Part shown: positions 8,702 through 17,087 of the stretch, one piece after another
How the letters are laid out: the number at the start of each line of letters is the position of its first letter
Position numbering within the stretch: the first letter of the stretch is position 1
Position numbers and translations under genes: made by a program
The notes under the pieces: model-generated
Seen by the model: the letters and a program-made list of their open reading frames with translations, nothing else
What the model was told of the DNA's origin: nothing
Databases searched by the model: none
Source: Rhizobium mayense
GTDB lineage: Bacteria > Pseudomonadota > Alphaproteobacteria > Rhizobiales > Rhizobiaceae
Direction: 5' to 3'
DNA: 64,000 bases
NCBI RefSeq assembly: GCF_030272705.1
Contig: NZ_JARFYM010000022.1
Span: forward strand, 44,205-108,204

Positions 8702-9628
8702 CTAAAGTGGCAAGCGGCGCTGCGCCAGTTGAGATTTCAGCTTATGTTTGGCGACGTCGATGAATGCGCGGAGCTTTGGCGCGGTGGCGGCGCGCTTTGG
8801 ATAATATAGAAACAGACCAGGCTCTTCGATTGCTGTTTCAGGCAGTAGCTGCTTCAGCTTTCCGCTTTCAATTTCCGCTCCGGCCAGAGGTTCCATGAGA
8901 TAGGCAATGCCGACACCCGCCAGGGCAAGTTCCTTGGCATAGGTGGCATCGGTCACGATCGAGCTTCCCCTGACGGCAACCGAGACCATGGTTCCACCGT
9001 CGTTCAGTTCCCAGTCGTAGAGGCTGCCCGACGTGATTTGCCGAAATCCGATGCAATTATGATTTGCGAGCTCCTGTATGGCCCGTGGCTCGCCCCTTCG
9101 GGCCAGATAATCCGGCGCTGCGACGAGGATCATCTGAAAGGGAGGGGTCAGACGCGTCGCGACCATGTCCTGTGCGATCATTTCTCCCAACCGTACTCCG
9201 GCGTCGAAACCGCCGCTGATGATATCGACCGATGCATCATCGATGGCGATCTCCACCGTCAGTTGGGGGAAACGCTGCGCAAGTTCGACGATAACAGGGG
9301 TGATCGCCAATGCCAGCGCAGTGCGAGGGACGTTGAGGCGCAGCGCGCCGGTTACATTGCCCGTGTTGGCGCGAAATTGGTCAAGCCCGTCTTCGATCTG
9401 CGAGAACCCCGGCCTGATGATGCCCAGAAGATGGTTTCCGGCTTCCGTCAAGGCGACGCTCCGGGTGGTGCGGGCAAACAATGTCGCGCCAAGCCGCGAC
9501 TCGACCATCCGGATCGCGTGGCTCACTGCGGAGGGGCTTAGGCTAAGCTCCGCAGCCGCGCCGGCGAAACTGCCCTGGCGCGCCACGGCAAGAAACACCG
9601 GCAAATGAGCAAGGAGATCGCGGTCCAT
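8702..9628 (-). CDS. LysR-family transcriptional regulator
   Basis: A 308-residue regulator. The winged helix-turn-helix is at residues 18-50 (GSFAGAAAELSLSPSAVSHAI then ESRLGATLFAR), followed by a linker helix and a periplasmic-binding-like effector domain. It is divergent from the SDR gene at 9734 with a 105-base gap that carries two inverted repeats. Its likely role is control of that oxidoreductase and of its own gene. The effector is unknown. Confidence 0.92.
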   Translation of the reverse strand: MDRDLLAHLPVFLAVARQGSFAGAAAELSLSPSAVSHAIRMVESRLGATLFARTTRSVALTEAGNHLLGIIRPGFSQIEDGLDQFRANTGNVTGALRLNVPRTALALAITPVIVELAQRFPQLTVEIAIDDASVDIISGGFDAGVRLGEMIAQDMVATRLTPPFQMILVAAPDYLARRGEPRAIQELANHNCIGFRQITSGSLYDWELNDGGTMVSVAVRGSSIVTDATYAKELALAGVGIAYLMEPLAGAEIESGKLKQLLPETAIEEPGLFLYYPKRAATAPKLRAFIDVAKHKLKSQLAQRRLPL

Positions 9629-9637
9629 TCATGAATC

Positions 9638-9695
9638 CTATCGCATAAGGAGTGCGGATAGAACCATATTATCAATCTATCTCCTGCCGATATAG
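9638..9695. promoter_or_regulatory. Two inverted repeats in the LysR/SDR divergent region
   Basis: The first repeat spans 9638-9661 with arms CTATC and GATAG, extended by the GCA/TGC parts. The second spans 9677-9695 with CTAT and ATAG ends around TATC-N7-GATA. Two spaced dyads between divergent genes fit the recognition and activation sites of a LysR regulator. No strong sigma-70 boxes stand out. Confidence 0.45.
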
Positions 9696-9733
9696 TAGGT
9701 CTCAACATCAACTGCGGTCAGGAGATCACCGCT

Positions 9734-10573
9734 ATGTCCACCTCGACACCCACCTGGTTCATCACTGGCGCCTCATCCGGATTTGGTCTTGCATTTGCTC
9801 GATATGCGCTTTCGAAATGCTACAATGTCGTTGCCACCGCGAGAGCGAGAGAAAAATTTCAATCGCTGCAGCCGGAGGGAGGCCACCGGCTTTTGACGGT
9901 CGAACTCGATGTGAACCGCGCCGCCGCCGCGGAGCAGGCCATTGCCGCCGCCATTACGGCGTTCGGCGGCATAGATGTTCTCATTAACAATGCAGGCTAT
10001 GCAATTGTCGGGGCGCTGGAGGAAACGCCGGAGGCCGAACTCCGCGCTCTGATGGATACGAATTTCTTCGGTGCCATGGCTGTCACCCGCGCGGCACTTC
10101 CTCACATGCGGGCAAGAGGAAAAGGAGCGATCGTCAATATTTCCAGCATGGGAGGCCAGATGTCCTTTGCAGGCGTCGGAGCTTATTCCGCAACGAAATT
10201 CGCCTTGGAAGGTTATTCGGAAGCACTCGCCCAAGAGGTCGCGCCGTTCGGGATCAAGGTGCTCATCGTCGAGCCCGGTGCTTTCAGAACGTCACTTGTC
10301 AGCAATGCCGAGCGTTTCATGCCGAGCCATGATGCCTACCGGGAGACGCTCGCCGGCGTTCGAAAAGCGATGCTCGATATGGATGGAACCCAGGTCGGCG
10401 ATCCACTGAAAGCCGCAGCCGCGATCGATATTGCGCTGGCTAGCGAAAACACGCCGCTGCGGCTTCAATTGGGTGATGACGCCATCGATGCGGTCCGCCA
10501 ACATGCGGAACGGTTGCTAGCCGATCTCGGAATTTGGAAGGGTGTCGGTTCGAATACGCGGCTTGACGCCTGA
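9734..10573 (+). CDS. Short-chain dehydrogenase/reductase
   Basis: A 279-residue classical SDR. It has the nucleotide loop TGASSGFG (11-18), NNAG at 85-88, active-site serine in NISSMGG (137/138) and catalytic Tyr151/Lys155 in YSATK. The C-terminal length and the AVTRAALPHMR segment resemble the SDR group often annotated as oxidoreductases of small ketones or aldehydes. It is divergent from a LysR regulator and convergent with the ThuA-like gene, so it is probably transcribed alone. Substrate unknown. Confidence 0.9.
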   Translation: MSTSTPTWFITGASSGFGLAFARYALSKCYNVVATARAREKFQSLQPEGGHRLLTVELDVNRAAAAEQAIAAAITAFGGIDVLINNAGYAIVGALEETPEAELRALMDTNFFGAMAVTRAALPHMRARGKGAIVNISSMGGQMSFAGVGAYSATKFALEGYSEALAQEVAPFGIKVLIVEPGAFRTSLVSNAERFMPSHDAYRETLAGVRKAMLDMDGTQVGDPLKAAAAIDIALASENTPLRLQLGDDAIDAVRQHAERLLADLGIWKGVGSNTRLDA

Positions 10574-10613
10574 GACTGAGTTTGAAGCCGGCGACCGCTT
10601 CTGGAACCGTTGT

Positions 10614-10637
10614 CTTCTCCCCGCGGGCGGGGAGAAG
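10614..10637. terminator. GC-rich perfect hairpin between convergent genes
   Basis: Arms CTTCTCCCCGC and GCGGGGAGAAG (11 bp, 2-base loop) lie between the SDR and ThuA-like stops. No long T-run follows on either side, so it may be a rhizobial intergenic palindrome working as a weak bidirectional terminator. The same CTCCCCGC/GCGGGGAG core occurs in the larger element at 23384-23527. Confidence 0.45.
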
Positions 10638-10679
10638 AGGGGAGAGAGCCAACCTCCATTCCGAAGAACGAAAGCGGAC

Positions 10680-11321
10680 TTAACGCGCCGCCCAGTTGGC
10701 GCCGCGGCGGAAGATGGTTTTCATCTGCGGCACGTCGAATTCCTTGGCCTGGTGGCCGAGCGAGGAATAGAAGACGCGGCCCTTGCCGTATTTCCGCTTC
10801 CAGGCGACCGGCATGACGACGCCGTCGATCCAGTAGGCGTGATCGCCGGTGAAGGTCGTGGTTGCCAGCACTTCGTTCGACGGATCGACATGCATGTAGT
10901 ACTGCTCGGACGTGTAAGGGAAGTCCGTGATCCCTTCCATGATCGGGTCGTCTGACTTGGTGATGTTGACGGTATAGTCGATGATGTTGCCGGGATGGGC
11001 GACCCACTGGCCGCCGATGATGAACTGGTATTCCACGCTTTCGCGGAAGCTGTCACCGGCGCCGCCGTGATAGCCGGCAATGCCGACGCCGCTTTCGATC
11101 GCGGCGGCGAGGTTCTTCACTTCTTCCTTCTCGATCTTCGACATGGTGACGATCGGCACGATCAGGCTGAGGTCATGGATCGATGGATCGGCAAAGGCTT
11201 CCGTGCTGTTTTCGAGGTAGACCTTGAAGCCGTCCTCCTGCAGCATGTCGCGGACGATATGGGCGCATTCCTGCGGTTCGTGACCGCTCCAGCCGCCCCA
11301 GACGATAAGTGCTTCACGCAT
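10680..11321 (-). CDS. ThuA-like domain protein
   Basis: A 213-residue protein of the ThuA/glutamine-amidotransferase-like fold. Typical segments are LIVWGGWSGHEP at the N-terminus, GIAGYHGGAGDS (about 81-92), GGQWVAHPG and PVAWKRKYGKGRVFYSSLGH. Sinorhizobium ThuA takes part in trehalose and maltitol use, where ThuA-type proteins act with a Gfo/Idh/MocA enzyme in a 3-keto-disaccharide pathway. Here it is likewise followed upstream by a Gfo/Idh/MocA gene 15 bases away. The symbol thuA is withheld because the substrate here is unknown. Confidence 0.88.
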   Translation of the reverse strand: MREALIVWGGWSGHEPQECAHIVRDMLQEDGFKVYLENSTEAFADPSIHDLSLIVPIVTMSKIEKEEVKNLAAAIESGVGIAGYHGGAGDSFRESVEYQFIIGGQWVAHPGNIIDYTVNITKSDDPIMEGITDFPYTSEQYYMHVDPSNEVLATTTFTGDHAYWIDGVVMPVAWKRKYGKGRVFYSSLGHQAKEFDVPQMKTIFRRGANWAAR

Positions 11322-11336
11322 GATGGTTCTCCTGAA

Positions 11337-12437
11337 TTAGCGGCCGATCTTACCGTCCACGAGGGATTCGGAAAGCGGGGCCGGGCGTTCTGTCTTGGTG
11401 GTAATGGCGACCGTGCGGCCTGTGTCGGATGCGGTCTGGAAGGCTTCCATGACTTCGAGCACATGCAGCGCGAGGCTGCCATTGGCGCGGTGTGGCCGGT
11501 TGGAGCGGATGGCATGCGCCAGATCGGCGACACCGAGTGAGCGATAGTTGCCGTCGGCATAAGGGGCCGTGACTTCGCGTTCCTCGAACTGGCCGCCCTT
11601 CTTGAGGTATTCGACAGGGCCGGCAAAGCGGTTCGGGTCAGGCACGATCAGCGTGCCCTCGGTGCCGTAGACTTCGAGCGGCACGTGCTTGTGGCCGGCG
11701 ACGTCGAAGCTCATGCCGATCTGCACGACAGCGCCGTTGGCAAAGGCCATGACGCCGGCGACATGGGTCGGCACATGCACCGGGATACGCTCGCCGTTGC
11801 GCGGCTCACTGGTGATGATGCGTTCCTTGCGAGGGGTCACTGCAAAGCCGGCTACCTGGGAAACCGGGCCCAGCAGATTGACGAGGTCGGTGATGTAGTA
11901 GGGACCCATGTCGAGCATCGGGCCGCCGCCGACTTCGTAATAGAAAGCCGGATTCGGGTGCCAGCGTTCATGGCCCGGGCACATGAAGGTGGCGGTACCG
12001 CCGACCGGAATACCGATCGCGCCTTCATCGATGACAGCACGCGCCGTCTGGTGGCCGCCGCCGAGGAAGGTATCCGGAGCCGCGCCGATGCGCAGGCCCC
12101 TGGCGGCAGCGGCGTCGGCGAGCTTCTTGCCCTCGGCGAAGTTGATGCCGAGCGGTTTTTCGGAATAGGTGTGCTTGCCGGCGTCGAGCGCCTGCAGGCC
12201 GACGGCGACGTGCGCCTTCGGGATGGTCAGGTTGACGATAATCTCGATCGTGGGATCAGCGAACAGGGCGGCAACGTCAACGGCTTTCAGGCCGAATTCG
12301 GCGGCCTTTGTTTCGGCGAGTTCGCGATTGAGGTCGGCGACCCCTTTGATATCGAGAATGGGGAACGATTTCATCGCGGTGAGGTAGGCTCCGGAAATAT
12401 TTCCGCAACCGATGATGCCGATACCGACCTTTTCCAT
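11337..12437 (-). CDS. Gfo/Idh/MocA-family oxidoreductase
   Basis: A 366-residue NAD(P)-dependent sugar or inositol dehydrogenase. The Rossmann motif GIIGCGNISGAY is at residues 7-18, the catalytic-region EKPLGINF near 95-102, and GPYYITDLVNLLG lies in the substrate domain. It is followed directly by the ThuA-like gene and preceded, 42 bases away, by the ROK regulator, all on the minus strand. It probably oxidises a sugar brought in by the divergent importer at 13907-18158. The family acts on many polyols and glycosides, so no single reaction is claimed. Confidence 0.9.
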   Translation of the reverse strand: MEKVGIGIIGCGNISGAYLTAMKSFPILDIKGVADLNRELAETKAAEFGLKAVDVAALFADPTIEIIVNLTIPKAHVAVGLQALDAGKHTYSEKPLGINFAEGKKLADAAAARGLRIGAAPDTFLGGGHQTARAVIDEGAIGIPVGGTATFMCPGHERWHPNPAFYYEVGGGPMLDMGPYYITDLVNLLGPVSQVAGFAVTPRKERIITSEPRNGERIPVHVPTHVAGVMAFANGAVVQIGMSFDVAGHKHVPLEVYGTEGTLIVPDPNRFAGPVEYLKKGGQFEEREVTAPYADGNYRSLGVADLAHAIRSNRPHRANGSLALHVLEVMEAFQTASDTGRTVAITTKTERPAPLSESLVDGKIGR

Positions 12438-12479
12438 AGAACTTCCTCCAAATGAAGTGTCTGTGCATACCTTGCGGGG

Positions 12480-13685
12480 TCAGAGCGCCGGGGCCGGCCC
12501 TGTCGTTCCCCAAGGAGATTCGTAGAGTTCGCGCAGTGCGACCACAGCCGCGCCCTGCGCCCAGGTTTCATCCGTCGACTGATCGAAGACGAGTTCGGTC
12601 ACGCCCTTGATCGATGGCGGGATCGCCAGGGAATAGGCGTCCCGGAGGCTGTCGAGGAAGGGTTGGCCAAGCGCAAGGCTCGATCCGACGAGGATAACGC
12701 GCGGCGGCGCGAACAAGGTGACGATATTGGCAAGCGCCATGCCGCAGGCTTCGCCCGCCCGGATCGCCGCGCTGATCAGTGTGTTGTCCTCGGCTGCAAT
12801 CAATGTTTTAGCATGGGCCATGCCGCGGCCGAGGCGGATGGCTTCGGCAAAGCGGCCGCCGTTCGGCTGGTCGCCGAGAATGGCACTTTCACCTGCCAGG
12901 CTCGCGAGCCTGATCATGCCCTGCGGCCCGATACCGAGCGCGAGGTCACCGAGATTGTGGCTCAAGCCACCGGCGCCGCGGAACAGTTGGCCGCCATGCA
13001 ACACGCCGAGGCCGAGTGTCTGTTCCAGCGACACCAGCACCATATCGTCGAGATCTCTCGCCTCGCCAAACCAGTGGTGCGCCAAGGTGATCGCATGGGC
13101 ATCGCTCTCGACGATGGTGGTGACGCCCAGCCGCTCGGACATGTCCTTGGCAAAATCGACGCCGTTTTCGCGGAAGATCGGGCTGGAACGCACGTGGCCG
13201 GTGCGGTGTTCGATAACGCCGGGCAGGCCGAGACAGACCGAATCGATTTCATCGAGTGCCAGATCGGCATCGACCACGCAGCGGCGTACGCCGTCCTCGA
13301 TGAGGTCGGTGATGACGCTGATCGGCTGCCGGTCGACCCGAAGGGCGAGCGTCAGCGTCGAGAGCACCTCGCCGCGGAAATTGGCAACAACGAAAACCAT
13401 GCGGTTGGCTGCGATTTTTGCGCCGACGACGCGGGCGGCATCCGGATTGAGCTCCAGCATGACACGCGGCCGGCCACGGGCCGCTGCTTCCCGCAGGTCG
13501 CCTTCGGTACGTGCCAGGATCAGGCCGTCATCGAGTAGCGAAGCTGTGATTGCCGAGACCGTGGTGGTCGAAAGCTGGGTGCGTTCGCTGATTTCAACAC
13601 GCGCGATTGAGCCCGCGCGCCGGATCGTATCCAGCACGTTGAAGCGGTTTATCGCTCGCATAAGCTCGGGGTCTGCTGTTTTCAT
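12480..13685 (-). CDS. ROK-family transcriptional regulator with degenerate zinc motif
   Basis: A 401-residue repressor-type ROK protein. The N-terminal winged helix is at residues 15-60 (IARVEISERTQLSTTTVSAI), followed by the sugar-kinase-like fold with CLGLPGVIEHRTGHV and VESDAHAITLAHHWFG. Most ROK proteins carry a CxCGxxGCxE zinc motif after a conserved His. Here the His is kept (GLSHNLGD, residues 240-247), but the following stretch is LALGIGPQGMIRLAS with no cysteine. Zinc binding is therefore probably lost. It is divergent from the sugar importer at 13907 and is its likely regulator. Confidence 0.88.
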   Translation of the reverse strand: MKTADPELMRAINRFNVLDTIRRAGSIARVEISERTQLSTTTVSAITASLLDDGLILARTEGDLREAAARGRPRVMLELNPDAARVVGAKIAANRMVFVVANFRGEVLSTLTLALRVDRQPISVITDLIEDGVRRCVVDADLALDEIDSVCLGLPGVIEHRTGHVRSSPIFRENGVDFAKDMSERLGVTTIVESDAHAITLAHHWFGEARDLDDMVLVSLEQTLGLGVLHGGQLFRGAGGLSHNLGDLALGIGPQGMIRLASLAGESAILGDQPNGGRFAEAIRLGRGMAHAKTLIAAEDNTLISAAIRAGEACGMALANIVTLFAPPRVILVGSSLALGQPFLDSLRDAYSLAIPPSIKGVTELVFDQSTDETWAQGAAVVALRELYESPWGTTGPAPAL

Positions 13686-13800
13686 GAGAATGTTGCCGAA
13701 TGATAATTCCGCTCGGCTATGAGCCTGATATTTTTGACGGGATACGAATTAAATAGCCTATGCTTATTGCCCGATGTCAAGCCGCTTTCCCGCCATTTTG

Positions 13801-13850
13801 CCTAAATTTTAGGAATGGCGGTTGACATTTCAGCAAAGCTCCGTTGAATT
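13801..13850 (+). promoter_or_regulatory. Promoter with overlapping dyad before the second sugar importer
   Basis: TTGACA at 13822-13827 matches the -35 consensus and is followed 17 bases later by TGAATT as a weak -10. Just upstream, CCTAAA-T-TTTAGG (13801-13813) forms a dyad that could be a regulator site. The gap of 221 bases also contains AT-rich partial repeats near 13748-13770 and 13848-13878 (ATTAAT). Confidence 0.5.
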
Positions 13851-13906
13851 AATCCGCATAAGGGAAAAATTAATCGAAGCTCTTGTTCCCTTCGGAGGAG
13901 AAAATC

Positions 13907-15217
13907 ATGCTGTATGAACGTGGGGCGAAAGCCCTTCGCGGAGCGCGTATTGCTGCCATTGCCGCCGCCACGGGGCTTTCGATCCTTGCCGGCGCTACTA
14001 GCGCGGCTGCCGATACCGTCGTCAAGTGGCTGCACCTGGAGCTCGATCCGAACTACATCGCCGTCTGGCGGAAGATCGCCGATCAGTACGAAGCCAAGCA
14101 CCCAGGCGTGAAGATCGAAATGCAGTTCCTGGCGAACGAAGCCTTCAAGGCCAAGCTGCCGACGCTGCTGCAGTCGAAGGACGCGCCGGACTTCTTCTAT
14201 AGCTGGGGCGGCGGCGTGCTGAAGCAGCAGGAAGAAACCGGCACTCTGATGGACCTGACCTCGGCGATGAACGCCAATGGCGGCGCCTGGCTGAAGACCT
14301 ATAACCCGGCAGCCGTCAAGGGCCTGACCTTCGACAACAAGATCAGCGCCGTACCATTCAAGCTCGGCACCGTGTCCTTCTTCTACAACAAGGCGCTCTT
14401 CGCCAAGGCCGGCGTCGATGCGACAGCCATCAAGACCTGGGACGACTATCTGGCCGCGGTCAAGAAGATCAAGGCTGCCGGCATCGTGCCGATCGCGGGC
14501 GGTGGCGGGGAGAAGTGGCCGATCCACTTCTACTGGAGCTATCTGGTGATGCGTGACGGCGGCCAGCAGGTCTTTACCGCGGCCAAGACCGGCCAGGGCA
14601 ATGGCTTCAACGATCCGGCGATCATCAAGGCCGGCGAGCAGCTCGCCGACCTCGGCAAGCTCGATCCGTTCCAGCCCGGCTATCTCGGCACCACCTGGCC
14701 GCAGGCGCTCGGCGTCTTCGGCGACGGCAAGGCTGCGATGATCCTTGGTTTTGAAAACACCGCAGCCAACCAGCGCACCAATGCCGGCGACGGCAAGGGT
14801 CTGGCCGACGACAATATCGGCCGCTTCGCCTTCCCGGCGGTTACGGGCGGCGCCGGTCTTCCGACCGATACGCTCGGCGGCCTGAACGGCTGGGCCGTGA
14901 CCAAGAAGGCTCCGCCGGAAGCGCTCGACTTCCTGGCCTATCTGACCAATCCGGACAATGAGCGCATCATGGCGCAGGCCGGCATGATCATTCCGGTGAC
15001 GATCGGTTCGGAAGATGGGGTCAAGAGCCCGCTGATGCACGCATCGGCCGAGCAGCTGGCGCATTCGACCTGGCACCAGAACTTCTTCGACCAGGATCTC
15101 GGCCCCTCCGTCGGCCGTGTCGTCAACGACATCGCGGTCGGTATCGTTTCGGGTCAGATGACGCCGAAGGATGGCGCACAGCAGGTCCAGGACGCTTTCG
15201 AGCAGGATCAGCTCTAA
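13907..15217 (+). CDS. Sugar ABC importer, periplasmic binding protein (family 1)
   Basis: A 436-residue receptor with a Sec signal peptide ending near residue 36 (SAAA-DTVVKW). The mature protein has the family-1 pattern: WRKIADQYEAKHPGV, then SKDAPDFFYSWGGG, and NGWAVTKKAPPEALDF in the C lobe. The start is the ATG after GGAGGAG at 13894-13900. It heads an operon with two permeases and an ATPase (15288-18158). A strong hairpin follows it, as expected for a receptor made in excess over the membrane parts. Receptors of this type from rhizobia often bind di- or oligosaccharides. Confidence 0.92.
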   Translation: MLYERGAKALRGARIAAIAAATGLSILAGATSAAADTVVKWLHLELDPNYIAVWRKIADQYEAKHPGVKIEMQFLANEAFKAKLPTLLQSKDAPDFFYSWGGGVLKQQEETGTLMDLTSAMNANGGAWLKTYNPAAVKGLTFDNKISAVPFKLGTVSFFYNKALFAKAGVDATAIKTWDDYLAAVKKIKAAGIVPIAGGGGEKWPIHFYWSYLVMRDGGQQVFTAAKTGQGNGFNDPAIIKAGEQLADLGKLDPFQPGYLGTTWPQALGVFGDGKAAMILGFENTAANQRTNAGDGKGLADDNIGRFAFPAVTGGAGLPTDTLGGLNGWAVTKKAPPEALDFLAYLTNPDNERIMAQAGMIIPVTIGSEDGVKSPLMHASAEQLAHSTWHQNFFDQDLGPSVGRVVNDIAVGIVSGQMTPKDGAQQVQDAFEQDQL

Positions 15218-15225
15218 CGCCAACG

Positions 15226-15259
15226 GGCGCCGGCAATCCCCCCGGCCGGCGCCTTTTTT
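15226..15259 (+). terminator. Intra-operon intrinsic terminator or attenuator
   Basis: Arms GGCGCCGGC (15226-15234) and GCCGGCGCC (15245-15253) are followed by six Ts. It lies between the receptor and the first permease with no new promoter visible, so partial termination would set receptor:permease ratios. Confidence 0.8.
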
Positions 15260-15287
15260 CTTTTGGATTACAAAGTCGAGACTGCCA

Positions 15288-16226
15288 ATGACCGATGTCA
15301 GCGCAACGACCGCCATACCCTCCATCGCCAGAGCGAAACCCGCAGCACGGCGAAAATCACCAGCCGCACGCGGTCGCATGCCTGTCATCCTACTGTTCCT
15401 GCCGCCGGCGCTGCTGCTTTTCACCATCTTCGTCATCCTGCCGATGGGAGAAGCTGCCTGGTACAGCCTTTACAAATGGAACGGTTACGGCCCGCCGACG
15501 GAATTCGTGGGCCTGCGCAATTTTCAGGTTCTCTTCAAGAACGACGCCTTCCTGACGTCGCTCAAGAACAATGCGTTGATTATCCTGGTTTCGATCGCTG
15601 TTCAGGTGCCGCTTGCCATCTGGCTGGCGACGATGCTGGCAAACCGCATTCGCGGCGTCGTGCTCTTCCGGCTGATCTTCTTCCTGCCCTATGTGCTGGC
15701 TGAAGTGGCCGCCGGCCTGATCTGGCGCTTCGTCTATGACGGCGATTACGGCCTGTTTGCCGCGATCTCGCATTTTCTCGGCACGGCCACGCCCTATGTG
15801 CTCGCCGATAAGAATCTGGCGATGTATGCAGTGCTGGCGGTGATCGTGTGGAAATATTTCGGCTTCCACATGATGCTGTTCATTGCCGGCCTTCAATCGC
15901 TGGACAAGAGCGTGCTGGAAGCCGCCGAAATCGACGGCGCCACCGGGTGGCAGAAATTCCGCTACGTCACCCTGCCGTTGCTCGGCTCGACGCTGCGTCT
16001 GTCCGTCTTCTTCGCCGTCGTCGGTTCGCTGCAGCTTTTCGATCTCATCATGCCGCTTACAGGTGGCGGACCGTTCAACTCGACGCAGACAATGGTGACC
16101 TTCCTCTACAATTTCGGCGTGACCCGCATGCAGGTCGGCCTCGGCAGCGCCGTCGGTGTGGTGCTGTTCGTCATCTGCGTCACCCTCGCCTTCGGCTACA
16201 AACGGATATTTATGCGCAATGACTGA
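15288..16226 (+). CDS. Sugar ABC importer permease, MalF/UgpA type
   Basis: A 312-residue permease with a roughly 35-residue basic N-terminal tail before the first span (VILLFLPPALLLF). Six spans follow, with coupling loop EAAEIDGATGWQKF and LPLLGSTL. The ATG at 15288 is chosen because it gives the MTDVSATT start after the terminator hairpin. The upstream frame is open but overlaps the receptor gene. The stop overlaps the next ATG by 8 bases. Confidence 0.9.
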   Translation: MTDVSATTAIPSIARAKPAARRKSPAARGRMPVILLFLPPALLLFTIFVILPMGEAAWYSLYKWNGYGPPTEFVGLRNFQVLFKNDAFLTSLKNNALIILVSIAVQVPLAIWLATMLANRIRGVVLFRLIFFLPYVLAEVAAGLIWRFVYDGDYGLFAAISHFLGTATPYVLADKNLAMYAVLAVIVWKYFGFHMMLFIAGLQSLDKSVLEAAEIDGATGWQKFRYVTLPLLGSTLRLSVFFAVVGSLQLFDLIMPLTGGGPFNSTQTMVTFLYNFGVTRMQVGLGSAVGVVLFVICVTLAFGYKRIFMRND

Positions 16227-17067
16227 TCTGACTTCATCCGTTCGCATGACCACCGGCACGAAGATCTATCTCTACGTGTCGCTGACCATCATCGCCGCCA
16301 TCGTGCTAATCCCGCTGTTGACCACGGCGCTTGGCGGTTTCAAGTCGCTTGGCGATCTCAGGACCCATCCCTTCGGCCTGCCGTCTGAGTGGCATTTCGA
16401 GAACTATACCGGCATCCTGTTCGGCGACCGCTACTGGCGGCAGATGATGAACTCGCTGATCATCGCCGTCCTGACCGTGTTCCTGACGGTCACGGTGTCG
16501 GCCATGGCGGCCTTCGCCTTCGCGCACGTGAAGTTCTTCGGCTCGAACTTCCTGCTGAATTATTTCCTGATCGGCCTGATGTTCCCGGCGGCCACCGCGA
16601 TCCTGCCGCTGTTCATCCGCATCCGCGATCTCGGCCTGCTCAATACCTACTGGGGCGTGGTGCTGCCGCAAGTGGCTTTCGGTCTTGGTATGAGCATTCT
16701 TCTGTTCCGGAATTATTTTCGAAACCTTCCGGAAGAATTGTTTCAGGCCGCTTTCGTCGATGGTTGCGGCTATATCCGCTTCTTCTGGCACATCTCGCTA
16801 CCGCTCTCGCGTCCGATCGTTGCCACCGTCAGCATTATCTCCTTTGTCGGGAGCTGGAACAGTTACATCCTGCCGCTGATCATGCTGAATTCGGACTCGA
16901 TTTATCCCTGGCCGCTTGGCATGATGGTCTATAGCGGCGAATTCGGCACAGAATGGGAGTTGGTGCTGGCCTTCATCACGCTGACCATCATGCCCACTAT
17001 CATCGTTTTCTTCCTTGCGCAAAAGCACATCATCGCGGGTCTCACCGCCGGCGCTGTGAAATCGTAA
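16219..17067 (+). CDS. Sugar ABC importer permease, MalG/UgpE type
   Basis: A 282-residue second permease. The coupling loop reads QAAFVDGCGYIRFF then LPLSRPIV, so the first Glu of the EAA motif is replaced by Gln while the critical Gly is kept. The protein ends AGLTAGAVKS as in the MalG branch. The ATG at 16219 lies inside the end of the previous gene, consistent with translational coupling. Confidence 0.9.
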   Translation: MTDLTSSVRMTTGTKIYLYVSLTIIAAIVLIPLLTTALGGFKSLGDLRTHPFGLPSEWHFENYTGILFGDRYWRQMMNSLIIAVLTVFLTVTVSAMAAFAFAHVKFFGSNFLLNYFLIGLMFPAATAILPLFIRIRDLGLLNTYWGVVLPQVAFGLGMSILLFRNYFRNLPEELFQAAFVDGCGYIRFFWHISLPLSRPIVATVSIISFVGSWNSYILPLIMLNSDSIYPWPLGMMVYSGEFGTEWELVLAFITLTIMPTIIVFFLAQKHIIAGLTAGAVKS

Positions 17068-17087
17068 GCCTTACCGGAGCAAATAGC

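Noticed and set aside
10680..11321. Naming the ThuA-like gene thuA of trehalose use
   Set aside because: Gene order differs from the known thu operon and the substrate is unknown.
13802..15436. Minus-strand open frame of about 540 codons across the second sugar receptor
   Set aside because: Antisense to a clear receptor gene with signal peptide and family motifs; composition is typical of a shadow frame.
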